Shown piece by piece: positions 23,975 through 33,227 of a DNA stretch of 37,172 nucleotides; the stretch's first letter is position 1; the number at the start of each line of letters is the position of its first letter. The notes under the pieces were generated by a model, which ran no database searches, was not told the DNA's origin, and saw nothing but the letters and a program-made list of their open reading frames with translations. The stretch comes from Bacteroidales bacterium (GTDB lineage: Bacteria > Bacteroidota > Bacteroidia > Bacteroidales > Bacteroidaceae), in assembly GCA_004555245.1 (NCBI GenBank), contig SFIS01000021.1, positions 1 to 37,172 of the forward strand, read 5' to 3'. The position numbers were made by a program, and so were the translations under genes.

Positions 23975-26359
23975 ATGTACGAGATAATAAAGAACATACT
24001 CTACATGTACCGCCGCTCGTGGATTGCAAGCACGCTGAACATCATCGGGCTGACGCTGGCGTTGCTCACCTTCTTCTGCTTCTGGAGTCGCCTGCAGAAC
24101 ACTCTCACACGCGACACGTGTTTCGACGACTGGCGTAGCATCTATCGTCTCGAGGTTGTCAGCAACACTCTCGACGAAGACACCGTCTCGAGAGCAGTCA
24201 TGCCGATAGCTATTGTCCGTCAGCTGGAACGTCTGCCGAATATCTCGGCAGTAGGCATACTTGACGCGCACATGCCCGAAGCCACTGTCGTTGCCGGGGC
24301 GAAGAAGATTCCGGCTGTGTATGTAGAGAGCTTCGGCAACCGCCTGCCGTTCTGGAAGAAAGACATCTTCATCGTCTCTGTCGATTCGCTGGCAGAAAAG
24401 CCTAATGCCGTGGCTGTGCCCAAGAGTGTGGCCGTAAGCCTTTTCGGCACACACGATGTGGGAGGAAAGGAAATCTCAATACGCACCAGCGGCTACACAC
24501 AACGTTCTGTCATCGCAAAAGTCTATGACGATCTGCCGTCTGACTGCACGCTTCCCAACGCCATATACAACTGCGCCGATGCCGACATGAGCGAGACGGA
24601 CAACTTCCGCTATCTCATCTTCCTGCGCATAGAGAACCCGGCTGACATACCGCAGCTGACGCGGATGATAGACATCAAATTCCTGAAGACAGTAGCCCAG
24701 GAGTTTTCGGAGAACCGTACCGTATATGTGCGCTCTCATCTGCAGCCCATACAGTCTGCCTACTACTCTGGCACAGACGAGACATCAGACCGTGGCAGCT
24801 ATATCCTCATCGTCATCATCTTCATGGCTTCGCAGCTCGTTCTCGCCCTTGCATACATCAACTTCGCCAATCTGTCGATGGCTACAGCGCCTGTGCGTGT
24901 GAAAGGTGTCAACACCAGGCGCATCATCGGAGCCACTACGATGCGTCTGCGCATCATGATGGTGGCAGAGAGTGTCACCCTCGCCCTCTGCGCCTTCGCC
25001 TTCAGTATGCTCCTTGCATACATCATCGACAGGGTATGGCATATCAACGTGTCGCCGCTGAACCACACCTACATCGTCGCCTACACCCTTGTCGCCGCCC
25101 TCGTCATCGGCCTGTTCACATCCATACGTCCCATGCTCTTCGCCACGTCGGTGCGCCCGTCGCTTGCACTGAAGGGCTTGCCGCCTGTCTCAACCAAGTC
25201 GCGGCGAATGCGTATGGTGCGAATAGCGTTCCAGATTGTCACGTCATTCGTCATCGTAGGTTTCATCGTCTCGCTTTGTTTCTTCTGGATCCACGTCTAT
25301 CAGGGCGACGGACGATATGACAACAACAAAGTGCTTACTGCCACTCTCGGCACTGAACAGGCGGTGGAGAAGAGAGATCAGGTGGTAAGCAGGATACAGG
25401 ACATCGACGGTGTGGAGGCTGTCAGCCTCTCACGATTCCGCCTCGGCGACCAGGACCGTTATATGCAATGGAGCCTGCAGTCGCTCTCCGATGACAGGAG
25501 CATGCTGGTCAGGGTGCTGCCCATTGACCGCAATTTCCTCACCACAATGGGCATCAGGGTCATTCAGGGACGCAACTTCCTCCCGACTGACACTCTCGCA
25601 TATATCGTCAGCAGCGATGTGATGAAGAAAAACCCGTGGGTGAAACCCGGACAGCCGCTGCTCGACGATGATAAAGACATGGGTGTGTATGAAGTTGTAG
25701 GAGTATGTGAGAACCTGCGCATAGGTTCGTTGCGCCTGAACAACACCGAAATCCCGTTTGTCTTCTTGCTCTGCGAGAATGTTACAGACACACTCGTGGG
25801 ACTGACGTGTATGCCTGTACTGAATATCAGGCTGGCAGATGATTCGCATCGTGACGCCGACGAGGTGATGCACGACATCTCGGCAGCATACAACAGTGTA
25901 GTGACAGACGATGCCTGCTTCCGTCTCCAGCATTTGTACAGAGGGTATGAACGACTTTATTCCAACGAGTTACGCTTCATGGCTGAAGTTTCTCTCATCG
26001 GCTTGGCATATCTCATTGTCACGCTGATAGGTGTCTTCTGCCAGACACTCTACGAGCATCAGGCACGACGGCGTGAGATTGCTGTCAGACGAGTCTTCGG
26101 AGCCACTTCGTCACAGATTGTGCTGATGTTCGTCAGACAGTATGTCCGGCTGCTTCTCGTCAGTTTCTGCATCAGCCTGCCGCTAATCTTCTTCCTCTCT
26201 GATTTCGCTCTCTCAGAATATAAGGAACAGCCGTCATATCTCTGGCTGGCTTATATCATCAGTTTCTTCATCGTCTCGCTGCTCACACTGCTCACGGTGG
26301 CGGCAGAGAGCTATATCTACGCCAAATCACGTCCCGTAAACCTTATGCACAATGATTAG
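23975..26359 (+). CDS. MacB/FtsX-type ABC transporter permease
   Basis: 794 residues with two FtsX/MacB-type halves. TM1 is at about 17-38, followed by an extracytoplasmic domain to about 270, then helices near 274-300, 325-350 and 366-388. The second half has a helix near 415-440, a second extracytoplasmic domain to about 670, and helices near 672-695, 722-745 and 755-785. Each half contains the family coupling segment (RVKGVNTRRIIGATTMRLRIM; RRREIAVRRVFGATSSQIV). Its stop overlaps the start of the ATPase gene by 8 bases, so the two are coupled. Such transporters in Bacteroidetes usually act in export or mechanotransmission rather than import; substrate unknown. No periplasmic adaptor (HlyD/MacA) gene is adjacent. 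Confidence 0.9.
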   Translation: MYEIIKNILYMYRRSWIASTLNIIGLTLALLTFFCFWSRLQNTLTRDTCFDDWRSIYRLEVVSNTLDEDTVSRAVMPIAIVRQLERLPNISAVGILDAHMPEATVVAGAKKIPAVYVESFGNRLPFWKKDIFIVSVDSLAEKPNAVAVPKSVAVSLFGTHDVGGKEISIRTSGYTQRSVIAKVYDDLPSDCTLPNAIYNCADADMSETDNFRYLIFLRIENPADIPQLTRMIDIKFLKTVAQEFSENRTVYVRSHLQPIQSAYYSGTDETSDRGSYILIVIIFMASQLVLALAYINFANLSMATAPVRVKGVNTRRIIGATTMRLRIMMVAESVTLALCAFAFSMLLAYIIDRVWHINVSPLNHTYIVAYTLVAALVIGLFTSIRPMLFATSVRPSLALKGLPPVSTKSRRMRMVRIAFQIVTSFVIVGFIVSLCFFWIHVYQGDGRYDNNKVLTATLGTEQAVEKRDQVVSRIQDIDGVEAVSLSRFRLGDQDRYMQWSLQSLSDDRSMLVRVLPIDRNFLTTMGIRVIQGRNFLPTDTLAYIVSSDVMKKNPWVKPGQPLLDDDKDMGVYEVVGVCENLRIGSLRLNNTEIPFVFLLCENVTDTLVGLTCMPVLNIRLADDSHRDADEVMHDISAAYNSVVTDDACFRLQHLYRGYERLYSNELRFMAEVSLIGLAYLIVTLIGVFCQTLYEHQARRREIAVRRVFGATSSQIVLMFVRQYVRLLLVSFCISLPLIFFLSDFALSEYKEQPSYLWLAYIISFFIVSLLTLLTVAAESYIYAKSRPVNLMHND

Positions 26360-27023
26360 TCTGGAAAACATACGTAAAGAATTCAGCAACCTACAGGTTG
26401 TCAATGTCGCTCTTGATGGCGTATGCCTTCATGTGGAACGCGGAGAGTTTGTCTCTGTCATGGGACCCTCGGGGTGTGGAAAGACTACACTCCTCAACAT
26501 ACTCGGACTTCTCGATTCTCCCGACGAGGGACGGTATATCCTAAACGGAAGGGATGTCAGCATGCTTGACGACAAGGAATCGACACTCCTGCGCCGGGGC
26601 ACCATAGGCTTCATCTTCCAGTCGTTCAACCTCATCGACGAGCTCACGGTTGAAGAGAATGTGGAGCTTCCGCTATACTATCTCAAGGTGCCGCGTGCAG
26701 AACGCAAGGAGATTGTACGCGATGTCCTGCACCGTATGTCAATGTCGCACCGGTCTGACTACTACCCCCTGCAACTCTCAGGCGGACAGCAGCAACGTGT
26801 TGCAATAGCACGGGCTGTTGTAACAAACCCGCAGATCATCATTGCCGACGAACCAACGGGAAACCTCGATTCAAAGAACGGAAAGGAGGTGATGTCGCTC
26901 TTCAAGGAACTGCATAACGCGGGCACGACAATCGTCATGGCTACACACAACCAGCGTGACGCTTATGCCGCCGACCGCATACTGCATCTCTTCGACGGGC
27001 AGATTATCTCTCCCATGTTATAG
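26352..27023 (+). CDS. ABC transporter ATPase, MacB/LolD type
   Basis: 223-residue ATPase of the MacB/LolD/FtsE group: Walker A GPSGCGKTT (about 38-46), signature LSGGQ at 142-146, Walker B IIIADEPT (D166, E167) and switch histidine in MATHN. It includes the FIFQSFNLIDELTVEENVELPLYY stretch typical of this group, starting at FIFQSFNLI. The gene overlaps the permease by 8 bases. It probably forms a dimer powering the 794-residue permease. Last gene of its cluster; galE starts 159 bp on, after its own promoter. Confidence 0.95.
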   Translation: MISLENIRKEFSNLQVVNVALDGVCLHVERGEFVSVMGPSGCGKTTLLNILGLLDSPDEGRYILNGRDVSMLDDKESTLLRRGTIGFIFQSFNLIDELTVEENVELPLYYLKVPRAERKEIVRDVLHRMSMSHRSDYYPLQLSGGQQQRVAIARAVVTNPQIIIADEPTGNLDSKNGKEVMSLFKELHNAGTTIVMATHNQRDAYAADRILHLFDGQIISPML

Positions 27024-27133
27024 GATTGTTCATTAAGCTTTTGTAAAAACGAATTAAAAGGACAAGACTACCCGCCATCGTTAAATTATTCAAAATATCC
27101 CTATCCTCCCGGCGTCTATTGACATAAAATTGC

Positions 27134-27141
27134 TAACTTTG
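27134..27141 (+). promoter_or_regulatory. Candidate -7 element of galE
   Basis: TAACTTTG, exact match to TAnnTTTG, followed by CA. It is about 42 bp before the galE start at 27183. TTG at 27119-27121 is too close (12 bp) to be a good -33 element, so the promoter is only partly supported. Confidence 0.55.
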
Positions 27142-27182
27142 CATTGATACCTTATTTTAATAAAGAACATTACAGATACAAA

Positions 27183-28193
27183 ATGAAAATCCTTCTCACT
27201 GGTGGCGCCGGATTTATCGGCTCTCATACCATCGTTGCCCTTGATGCTGCCGGACACGATGTCGTAGTCGTTGACAACTTCGTGAACTCAAAAGAGGCTG
27301 CGCTGCAGCGCGTGGCGAAAATCATCGGAAAAGATGTGCCATACTACAATGTCGATATTCGCGACCGAAATAGTCTGACAGATGTTTTCAAGCAACACCA
27401 GTTTGATGCTGTCATACACTTCGCCGGACTGAAAGCCGTGGGCGAATCCGTAGCAAAGCCTCTCGAATATTACGACAACAATATGACGGGCACCTTTGTC
27501 CTCATGGATGTCATGCGCAACAACGGCTGCAAGAACATCATCTTCTCAAGCTCGGCAACCGTCTATGGCGACCCCGCCGTCATACCCATCACCGAAGAAT
27601 GCCCCAAGGGACATTGCACCAACCCTTACGGACAGACGAAATCGATGCTCGAAGAGGTGATGTGCGACGTGCAGCGTGCCGACAACGAATGGAATGTAGT
27701 GCTGCTACGCTATTTCAATCCTATCGGCGCTCACCAGTCCGGGCTCATAGGCGAGAATCCTAACGGCATACCCAACAACCTCATGCCTTATATCACGCAG
27801 ACCGCCATCGGCATACGGAAAGAGCTGGGCGTCTTCGGCAACGACTATCCTACTCACGACGGCACCGGCGTCCGCGACTATATACACGTCTGCGACCTCG
27901 CATCTGGACATGTGGCGGCTCTCAAGGCTATAGAACGTAATTGCGGAGTGGCTATCTACAACCTCGGCACAGGACACGGATATTCCGTTCTCGATGTCGT
28001 CAAGGCTTTTGAGAAAGCCAACGGCGTTCCTGTTCCCTACAGCATCAAGCCACGCCGTCCGGGCGACATAGCCACTTGCTATTGCGACCCGACAAAGGCG
28101 AAAGAAGAACTCGGATGGGAGGCGCAATACGGCATAGAGGATATGTGCCGCGATTCGTGGAACTTCCAGAAGAACAACCCAGAAGGCATCTGA
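27183..28193 (+). CDS. galE: UDP-glucose 4-epimerase
   Basis: 336-residue short-chain dehydrogenase-type epimerase interconverting UDP-glucose and UDP-galactose. NAD-binding GGAGFIGSH (about 7-15), the serine in SSSATVYG, and Y149-x3-K153 catalytic pair are visible. C-terminal features are HVCDLASGHVAAL and the C-terminal RRPGDIATCY motif. The start at 27183 (MKILLTGGAGF) is chosen over the open frame from 27144. trmO begins 4 bp after its stop, so they are cotranscribed. It could accept other UDP-sugars, but GalE is the best call. Confidence 0.95.
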   Translation: MKILLTGGAGFIGSHTIVALDAAGHDVVVVDNFVNSKEAALQRVAKIIGKDVPYYNVDIRDRNSLTDVFKQHQFDAVIHFAGLKAVGESVAKPLEYYDNNMTGTFVLMDVMRNNGCKNIIFSSSATVYGDPAVIPITEECPKGHCTNPYGQTKSMLEEVMCDVQRADNEWNVVLLRYFNPIGAHQSGLIGENPNGIPNNLMPYITQTAIGIRKELGVFGNDYPTHDGTGVRDYIHVCDLASGHVAALKAIERNCGVAIYNLGTGHGYSVLDVVKAFEKANGVPVPYSIKPRRPGDIATCYCDPTKAKEELGWEAQYGIEDMCRDSWNFQKNNPEGI

Positions 28194-28197
28194 TGAT

Positions 28198-28926
28198 ATG
28201 GAGATAAGCCCAATAGCGTTTTTCTCTTCTCCCTTCATGACGAAATTCGGCATTCCGCGACAGAGCGGAATTGTCGAAGACGTTGTGGGAGAGGTGGTCT
28301 TCGAGAAGCAGTACCGCTCGCCGGAGGCTGTACGCGGACTTCAGGGCTTCGACTATATATGGCTGATCTGGGGCTTTACCAATCCGGCGACTTGCCCCGA
28401 AGATAGCGACGGAGCACAACGCGATACCGCGACGTGCCGTCAACAAACCCTCCCCCTCACCGTCCGCCCGCCACGTCTCGGCGGCAACGAGAGGGTAGGG
28501 GTCTTCGCATCACGTTCGCCCTTCCGTCCCAACTCACTCGCGCTCTCTTCCGTGCGCCTGTTGTCAGTCGAGGCAGGAAAACTCATTGTGGCAGGTGCCG
28601 ACCTTATGGACGGCACTCCCATCTACGACATCAAGCCTTACATACCATTCACCGACTGCCATGCCGGTGCGGCGGCAGGATTCGTTGACCGTAACACATG
28701 GCGCACGCTGCAGGTGCGCTTCCCCGACAGGCTCAGATCATTCTTCTCCACGACAGAGCAGAATGCCATCATCGCTGCTCTCGGTCAGGACCCGCGCCCA
28801 CACTATCATCCTTCATCACAACGTGTCTATGGCATGCCTTTCGCAAACCATGACATACGATTCACCGTCAATGATGACATCGTCGATATCATTGAGGTGA
28901 CACCTCTCCCGCACAGCAACATCTGA
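28198..28926 (+). CDS. trmO: tRNA t6A37 N6-methyltransferase TrmO (TsaA family)
   Basis: 242 residues of the TrmO/YaeB (UPF0066) family. In E. coli it methylates N6-threonylcarbamoyladenosine-37 of tRNA using S-adenosylmethionine. Motifs: SPIAFFSSPF near the N terminus, FDYIWLIWGF, VFASRSPFRPNSLALS (about 102-117) and DGTPIYDIKPYIPF (from D138), the last two forming the cofactor-binding beta barrel. The gene is 4 bp behind galE and 45 bp ahead of GH127, but a promoter-like element before GH127 separates those two. Confidence 0.93.
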   Translation: MEISPIAFFSSPFMTKFGIPRQSGIVEDVVGEVVFEKQYRSPEAVRGLQGFDYIWLIWGFTNPATCPEDSDGAQRDTATCRQQTLPLTVRPPRLGGNERVGVFASRSPFRPNSLALSSVRLLSVEAGKLIVAGADLMDGTPIYDIKPYIPFTDCHAGAAAGFVDRNTWRTLQVRFPDRLRSFFSTTEQNAIIAALGQDPRPHYHPSSQRVYGMPFANHDIRFTVNDDIVDIIEVTPLPHSNI

Positions 28927-28943
28927 TCCTTTACCTATCTCTA

Positions 28944-28951
28944 TATCTTTG
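28944..28951 (+). promoter_or_regulatory. Candidate -7 element of the GH127-GH141 pair
   Basis: TATCTTTG exactly matches TAnnTTTG; it is 20 bp before the GH127 start at 28972, which would leave a very short leader. No clear -33 element (the region about 20 bp upstream lies in the end of trmO). Confidence 0.45.
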
Positions 28952-28971
28952 TTAACTAACGCTATATACTA

Positions 28972-31083
28972 ATGAAAAGAACCCTAACATCACTCGTCGT
29001 CTTCGGTGCCCTGTCGTCGCCTCTCTATGCCCAGCAGCAGGGGCTTGTCGATATGCACAACTCTCAGCATGCCGTCATGGTGAACACTCCACTCGGCTCC
29101 ACTACATGGACCGGCGGATTCTGGAAAGAACGTTTTGATGTCTTCCACAATGCGTCGCTCCTGTCTATGTTCGAGACATGGAAGAGCAAGGAGGGAAAAG
29201 GATGGAACAACTTCCTCGTCGCTTCCGGAAAGATGGAGGGCGAACACCACGGACCGGCTTTCCATGACGGAGACATGTATAAATGGTGTGAGGCGATGGC
29301 GGCTGTCTATGCCGTGACGAAAGACCAGCGCCTCGACCAGATCATGGACGAGTTCATTGCAATGGTGGCTGCCTCGCAACGTGAAGACGGATATATCCAT
29401 ACGCAGGTGAACATCGCCGAACTCAATGCCAAGAAGAAACGTCTCGCAGGAAAGGACGACACCGTCGTCGGCACTGCGACTGGCAAAGGAAGCGACGGGG
29501 CTCTCGGAAACAAACTGAACTTCGAGACATACAACCTCGGACATCTCATCAATGCCGCCATCGTACATAAGAGGGCTACTGGAAAGACAACGTTCTTCAA
29601 CGTGGCACTGAAAGCGGCTGAGTTCCTCATCAATTTCTCTGTCAACAATCCTGACGAGCTTGCGAAATGCGCTGTTTGCCCTTCGCACTATATGGCTGTC
29701 GCAGAACTCTATCGAGAGACAGGCGACGAGAGATACCGCAAACTCGCACAGACACTCATCGACATACGAGGCTCACAGCCTGACGGTACGGATGACAACC
29801 AAGACCGCGAACCGTTCCGCGAGCAATATACTGCACGCGGACACAGTGTCCGTGCCAACTACCTCTATGCAGGAGCGACAGACCTCTACATAGAGACGGG
29901 CGAAGAACAGCTGATGAAGAACCTCACGGCAATATGGAAGGATATCGTCACTCGCAAGATGTATATCACTGGCGGATGCGGCGCCTTGTACAACGGTGTC
30001 TCGCCTGACGGCACAGACTATAAACCTGCCAACTGGCAGCAGATACATCAGGCATACGGCAGACCTTTCCAGCTGCCGCAATCCACGGCTCATAACGAGA
30101 CGTGCGCTAATATAGGCAATATGCTTTTCAACTGGCGTATGCTCCAGGCTACGGCAGATGCGAAATATGCTGACATCGTAGAGACTTGTCTCTATAACAG
30201 CATCCTAACCGGCATCTCACTCGACGGTGAGAAATATCTATACACCAATCCTCTACGCCTGTCGGACAATCTCCCTTACAACCTCAGATGGAGCCGCGAA
30301 CGCAAGAAGCTAATCTCCTGCTTCTGCTGTCCTCCTAACACTTTGCGCACTCTCTGCGAAGCGCAGGAGTATGCCTACACTGTTGGCAAGGCACAGCGTG
30401 AGAAAGGCAAACTACTTCCCGGTTCGCTCTATGTCAACCTCTACGGCGCCAACACCCTCTCTACGACCATGAACGGCAAACCGCTGAAGGTGTCGCAGAC
30501 AACAGACTATCCCTTCGACGGACGCATACAGCTGAATATTGATGCCGTAGGCAAGAACGCACTCGCAGCCGTCTGCCTCAGAGTGCCGGAATGGTGTGAC
30601 GATGCCGTCGTCACAGTCAATGGCGTGAAACAGGATGTCATCGTTTCTCCAAACACTTACATCTCCATCAAGAGACAGTGGAAGAAAGGCGATGTCATCG
30701 TTCTCGAGATGCCGATGAAACCACGTCTCATCGCGTCAAACCCTCTCGTGGAGGAATCGCGCAACCATGTGGCTGTGAAACGCGGGCCGCTCGTATATTG
30801 TCTCGAGGCCTCTGACGTCGATGCTGACATAGACAATGTCGTTATTCCGTCTGACATCAAGTTCAGCGCAGTGCCAATAGAGATAGCCGGTTCAAAGATG
30901 ACTGCACTCGAGGCCACGGCTCTCGCCCTCGACGAGCCTTCGTGGGAGAACACCCTCTATCGCGAGGTGTCAAAGAAACAGAAGAAGGTGAAGATACGCC
31001 TTATCCCGCATTATGCCTATGGCAACCGCGGTATGCAGGACATGACGGTGTGGCTGCCGTACTCCCCGTGTCCCGCCGACTGA
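28972..31083 (+). CDS. GH127 glycoside hydrolase (beta-L-arabinofuranosidase family, DUF1680)
   Basis: 703 residues with signal peptide (MKRTLTSLVVFGALSSPLYA). It belongs to GH127, founded on the beta-L-arabinofuranosidase HypBA1 of Bifidobacterium. The zinc site and cysteine nucleophile are conserved: E376 and C378 in AHNETCAN, and C452-C453 in CFCCPPN. An (alpha/alpha) barrel covers about 40-450; beta domains follow (VCLRVPEWCDDAVVTVNG; VKRGPLVYCLE). Substrates in GH127 include beta-L-arabinofuranosides and, in Bacteroides rhamnogalacturonan-II loci, rarer sugars, so specificity is open. It is followed 48 bp later by a GH141-like gene; both carry signal peptides, suggesting joint action in the periplasm or outside. 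Confidence 0.92.
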   Translation: MKRTLTSLVVFGALSSPLYAQQQGLVDMHNSQHAVMVNTPLGSTTWTGGFWKERFDVFHNASLLSMFETWKSKEGKGWNNFLVASGKMEGEHHGPAFHDGDMYKWCEAMAAVYAVTKDQRLDQIMDEFIAMVAASQREDGYIHTQVNIAELNAKKKRLAGKDDTVVGTATGKGSDGALGNKLNFETYNLGHLINAAIVHKRATGKTTFFNVALKAAEFLINFSVNNPDELAKCAVCPSHYMAVAELYRETGDERYRKLAQTLIDIRGSQPDGTDDNQDREPFREQYTARGHSVRANYLYAGATDLYIETGEEQLMKNLTAIWKDIVTRKMYITGGCGALYNGVSPDGTDYKPANWQQIHQAYGRPFQLPQSTAHNETCANIGNMLFNWRMLQATADAKYADIVETCLYNSILTGISLDGEKYLYTNPLRLSDNLPYNLRWSRERKKLISCFCCPPNTLRTLCEAQEYAYTVGKAQREKGKLLPGSLYVNLYGANTLSTTMNGKPLKVSQTTDYPFDGRIQLNIDAVGKNALAAVCLRVPEWCDDAVVTVNGVKQDVIVSPNTYISIKRQWKKGDVIVLEMPMKPRLIASNPLVEESRNHVAVKRGPLVYCLEASDVDADIDNVVIPSDIKFSAVPIEIAGSKMTALEATALALDEPSWENTLYREVSKKQKKVKIRLIPHYAYGNRGMQDMTVWLPYSPCPAD

Positions 31084-31131
31084 CCCCGTTCTTCCTTCCT
31101 TTTTTCATGACATATTCCACTCTCACAGACA

Positions 31132-33051
31132 ATGAAAAAGATCTTTCTTTCCATATTCCTGTCCTTCGCCATAGCGGCAAACGCAGCTGACATCTACGTT
31201 GCCCCCAATGGCGACGACACTGCCGACGGCAGCAAGGCGACACCGTTGAAGTCACTGCGCATCGCACTGCGACAGGCACGGGAGATGCGCCGACTGGCTG
31301 ACACCCCTCTCGCCGAACCTGTCAACATACATATCCTGTCCGGCACATATAACCTGCATGAGCCGCTCTATGTCCGTCCCGAAGACAGCGGCACACCCCT
31401 TTCGCCCACCGTCATCATCGGACACGACGCTTCTCTCTCCGGTGGCGTAAGTGTGACTGGATGGAGGAAAGAGGGGAAATGCTATGTCGCGGACACTCCT
31501 GTCTTCAACGGCAACCTCATTGATTTCCGACAGCTGTACGTCAACGGAGTGAAAGCCGTCAGGGCACGTGATGTGGCAGTGTTTGATGATATGGCGCACA
31601 TCCTCTCTTTAGACAAGAAGAAGCAGGTGTTCTATCTCCCGCTCACAAAAGCGGTGCGGTCTCTCGCACAAGCCTACGCCGACAGACGATACATCATGAA
31701 ACACACGCCGGCGGAGATGGTGCTGCATGAGATGTGGTGTGTGGCAGTACTGCGTATCAAGGATATAAAGATACAGGGCGATTCGGCTGCCGTCACTGTT
31801 CATCAGCCGGAATCAACAATACAGTTCGAGCACCCGTGGCCTTCGCCCATGGTGAACACCAAGCCTTACGTCACGGAAGACGGCAGGACACTGAACCTCA
31901 ACTCCGCGTTCTATCTCACCAACCATCCGGCGTTGCTCGACCATCCCGGCGAGTGGTATCACGATGTCAGGGCGCATAAAATCTACTACTATCCGCGCAA
32001 AGGCGAGAAGATAATGTCTGCTGTTGCTCCTGCCCTCGAATCACTTGTCATTGTCGAAGGCACGGCAGACCGTCCTGTCCATGACATCTGCTTCAGGAAT
32101 CTCTCTTTCACACATTCCACATGGATGCGTCCTTCAACCGACGGACACGTCCCTCTGCAGGCAGGAATGTTCATGTACGAAGGCTACAAGCTCCGCCCCG
32201 CCATGGTACGTCCCGACCGTAACCATAAGCTCGACAACCAGGGCTTCCTCGGGCGTCCCGCATCTGCTGTCACAGTCCGCTACGCCGCCGATGTCTCATT
32301 CGACAAATGCCGCTTCACGCAACTCGGCTCGTCAGGCATAGACTACGCCGAAGGCACATCACGGGGCTGCATCTCAAACAGCCTTTTCACTGACATTGCC
32401 GGCAACGGCATCGTAGCAGGCACTTTCTCACCGGCAGCTTACGAGACGCATCTGCCATATATGCCGTCAGACAGACGTGTGATATGCGACGGACTTGTCA
32501 TCGCCAACAACACCGTACACAATGTGGCGACAGAAGACTGGGGCACACTCGGCATCTGCTGTGGCGTCGTCTCCAACTGTATCATCGCACACAACGAGAT
32601 ATATGATGTCTCATACTCTGCCATCAACCTCGGATGGGGATGGACACAGTCTGTCAATGCAATGTATGGCAATGAGGTGTATCGCAACTATATCCACCAT
32701 TATGCACGGCACGAATACGACTGTGCAGGCATCTACACCCTCAGCGCGCAACCCAAGACCTTCATCACAGAGAATGTGGTTGAGAAGATTTATCATCCCA
32801 CCTACGCACATGATCCTAACCACTGGTTCTATCTCTATTGCGACGAAGGCTCGTCATTCATCACTGTGAAAGACAACTGGACAGAGGGCGAGAAGTTCCT
32901 GCAGAATGCCAACGGACCATGCAACACATGGGAGAACAACGGCCCGCAGGTTCACGATTCCATACGTGCGAATGCCGGCATCCGTCCAAACCTCGACATC
33001 ACCAATCTGAGAAAACAAATCCAGACGCGGAAACCAAAGAAACAACCTTGA
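31132..33051 (+). CDS. Right-handed beta-helix glycoside hydrolase, GH141-like
   Basis: 639 residues with signal peptide (MKKIFLSIFLSFAIAANA). The mature protein begins DIYVAPNGDDTADGS, typical of secreted parallel beta-helix enzymes. DHPGEWYHDVRAHKIYYYPRKG (from about 264) resembles the segment of GH141 enzymes, a family that includes an alpha-L-fucosidase of the Bacteroides thetaiotaomicron rhamnogalacturonan-II locus. Helical rungs are seen from about 310 (VRYAADVSFDKCRFTQLGSSGI; GCISNSLFTDIAGNGI; CDGLVIANNTVHNV; NCIIAHNEIYDVSYSAIN). Catalytic residues were not assigned. It could be another beta-helix class (for example a polysaccharide lyase). It follows GH127 by 48 bp, and its own promoter is not visible. 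Confidence 0.8.
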   Translation: MKKIFLSIFLSFAIAANAADIYVAPNGDDTADGSKATPLKSLRIALRQAREMRRLADTPLAEPVNIHILSGTYNLHEPLYVRPEDSGTPLSPTVIIGHDASLSGGVSVTGWRKEGKCYVADTPVFNGNLIDFRQLYVNGVKAVRARDVAVFDDMAHILSLDKKKQVFYLPLTKAVRSLAQAYADRRYIMKHTPAEMVLHEMWCVAVLRIKDIKIQGDSAAVTVHQPESTIQFEHPWPSPMVNTKPYVTEDGRTLNLNSAFYLTNHPALLDHPGEWYHDVRAHKIYYYPRKGEKIMSAVAPALESLVIVEGTADRPVHDICFRNLSFTHSTWMRPSTDGHVPLQAGMFMYEGYKLRPAMVRPDRNHKLDNQGFLGRPASAVTVRYAADVSFDKCRFTQLGSSGIDYAEGTSRGCISNSLFTDIAGNGIVAGTFSPAAYETHLPYMPSDRRVICDGLVIANNTVHNVATEDWGTLGICCGVVSNCIIAHNEIYDVSYSAINLGWGWTQSVNAMYGNEVYRNYIHHYARHEYDCAGIYTLSAQPKTFITENVVEKIYHPTYAHDPNHWFYLYCDEGSSFITVKDNWTEGEKFLQNANGPCNTWENNGPQVHDSIRANAGIRPNLDITNLRKQIQTRKPKKQP

Positions 33052-33227
33052 TAACGCCTGTTTTCTGCTCTTCATTGTCGTCAGTAACTCTATTTTGATA
33101 GCGGATAATCAGAGAGTTCATTGCCGGTTTCTTCGTTTATAGCAATGTCTCAAAATTAAAACTAATTTCATTTGGGGTTGACGATTCGCAAATATGTGTG
33201 GCTCCTGATTATTTCTTTTAGTAAGAT

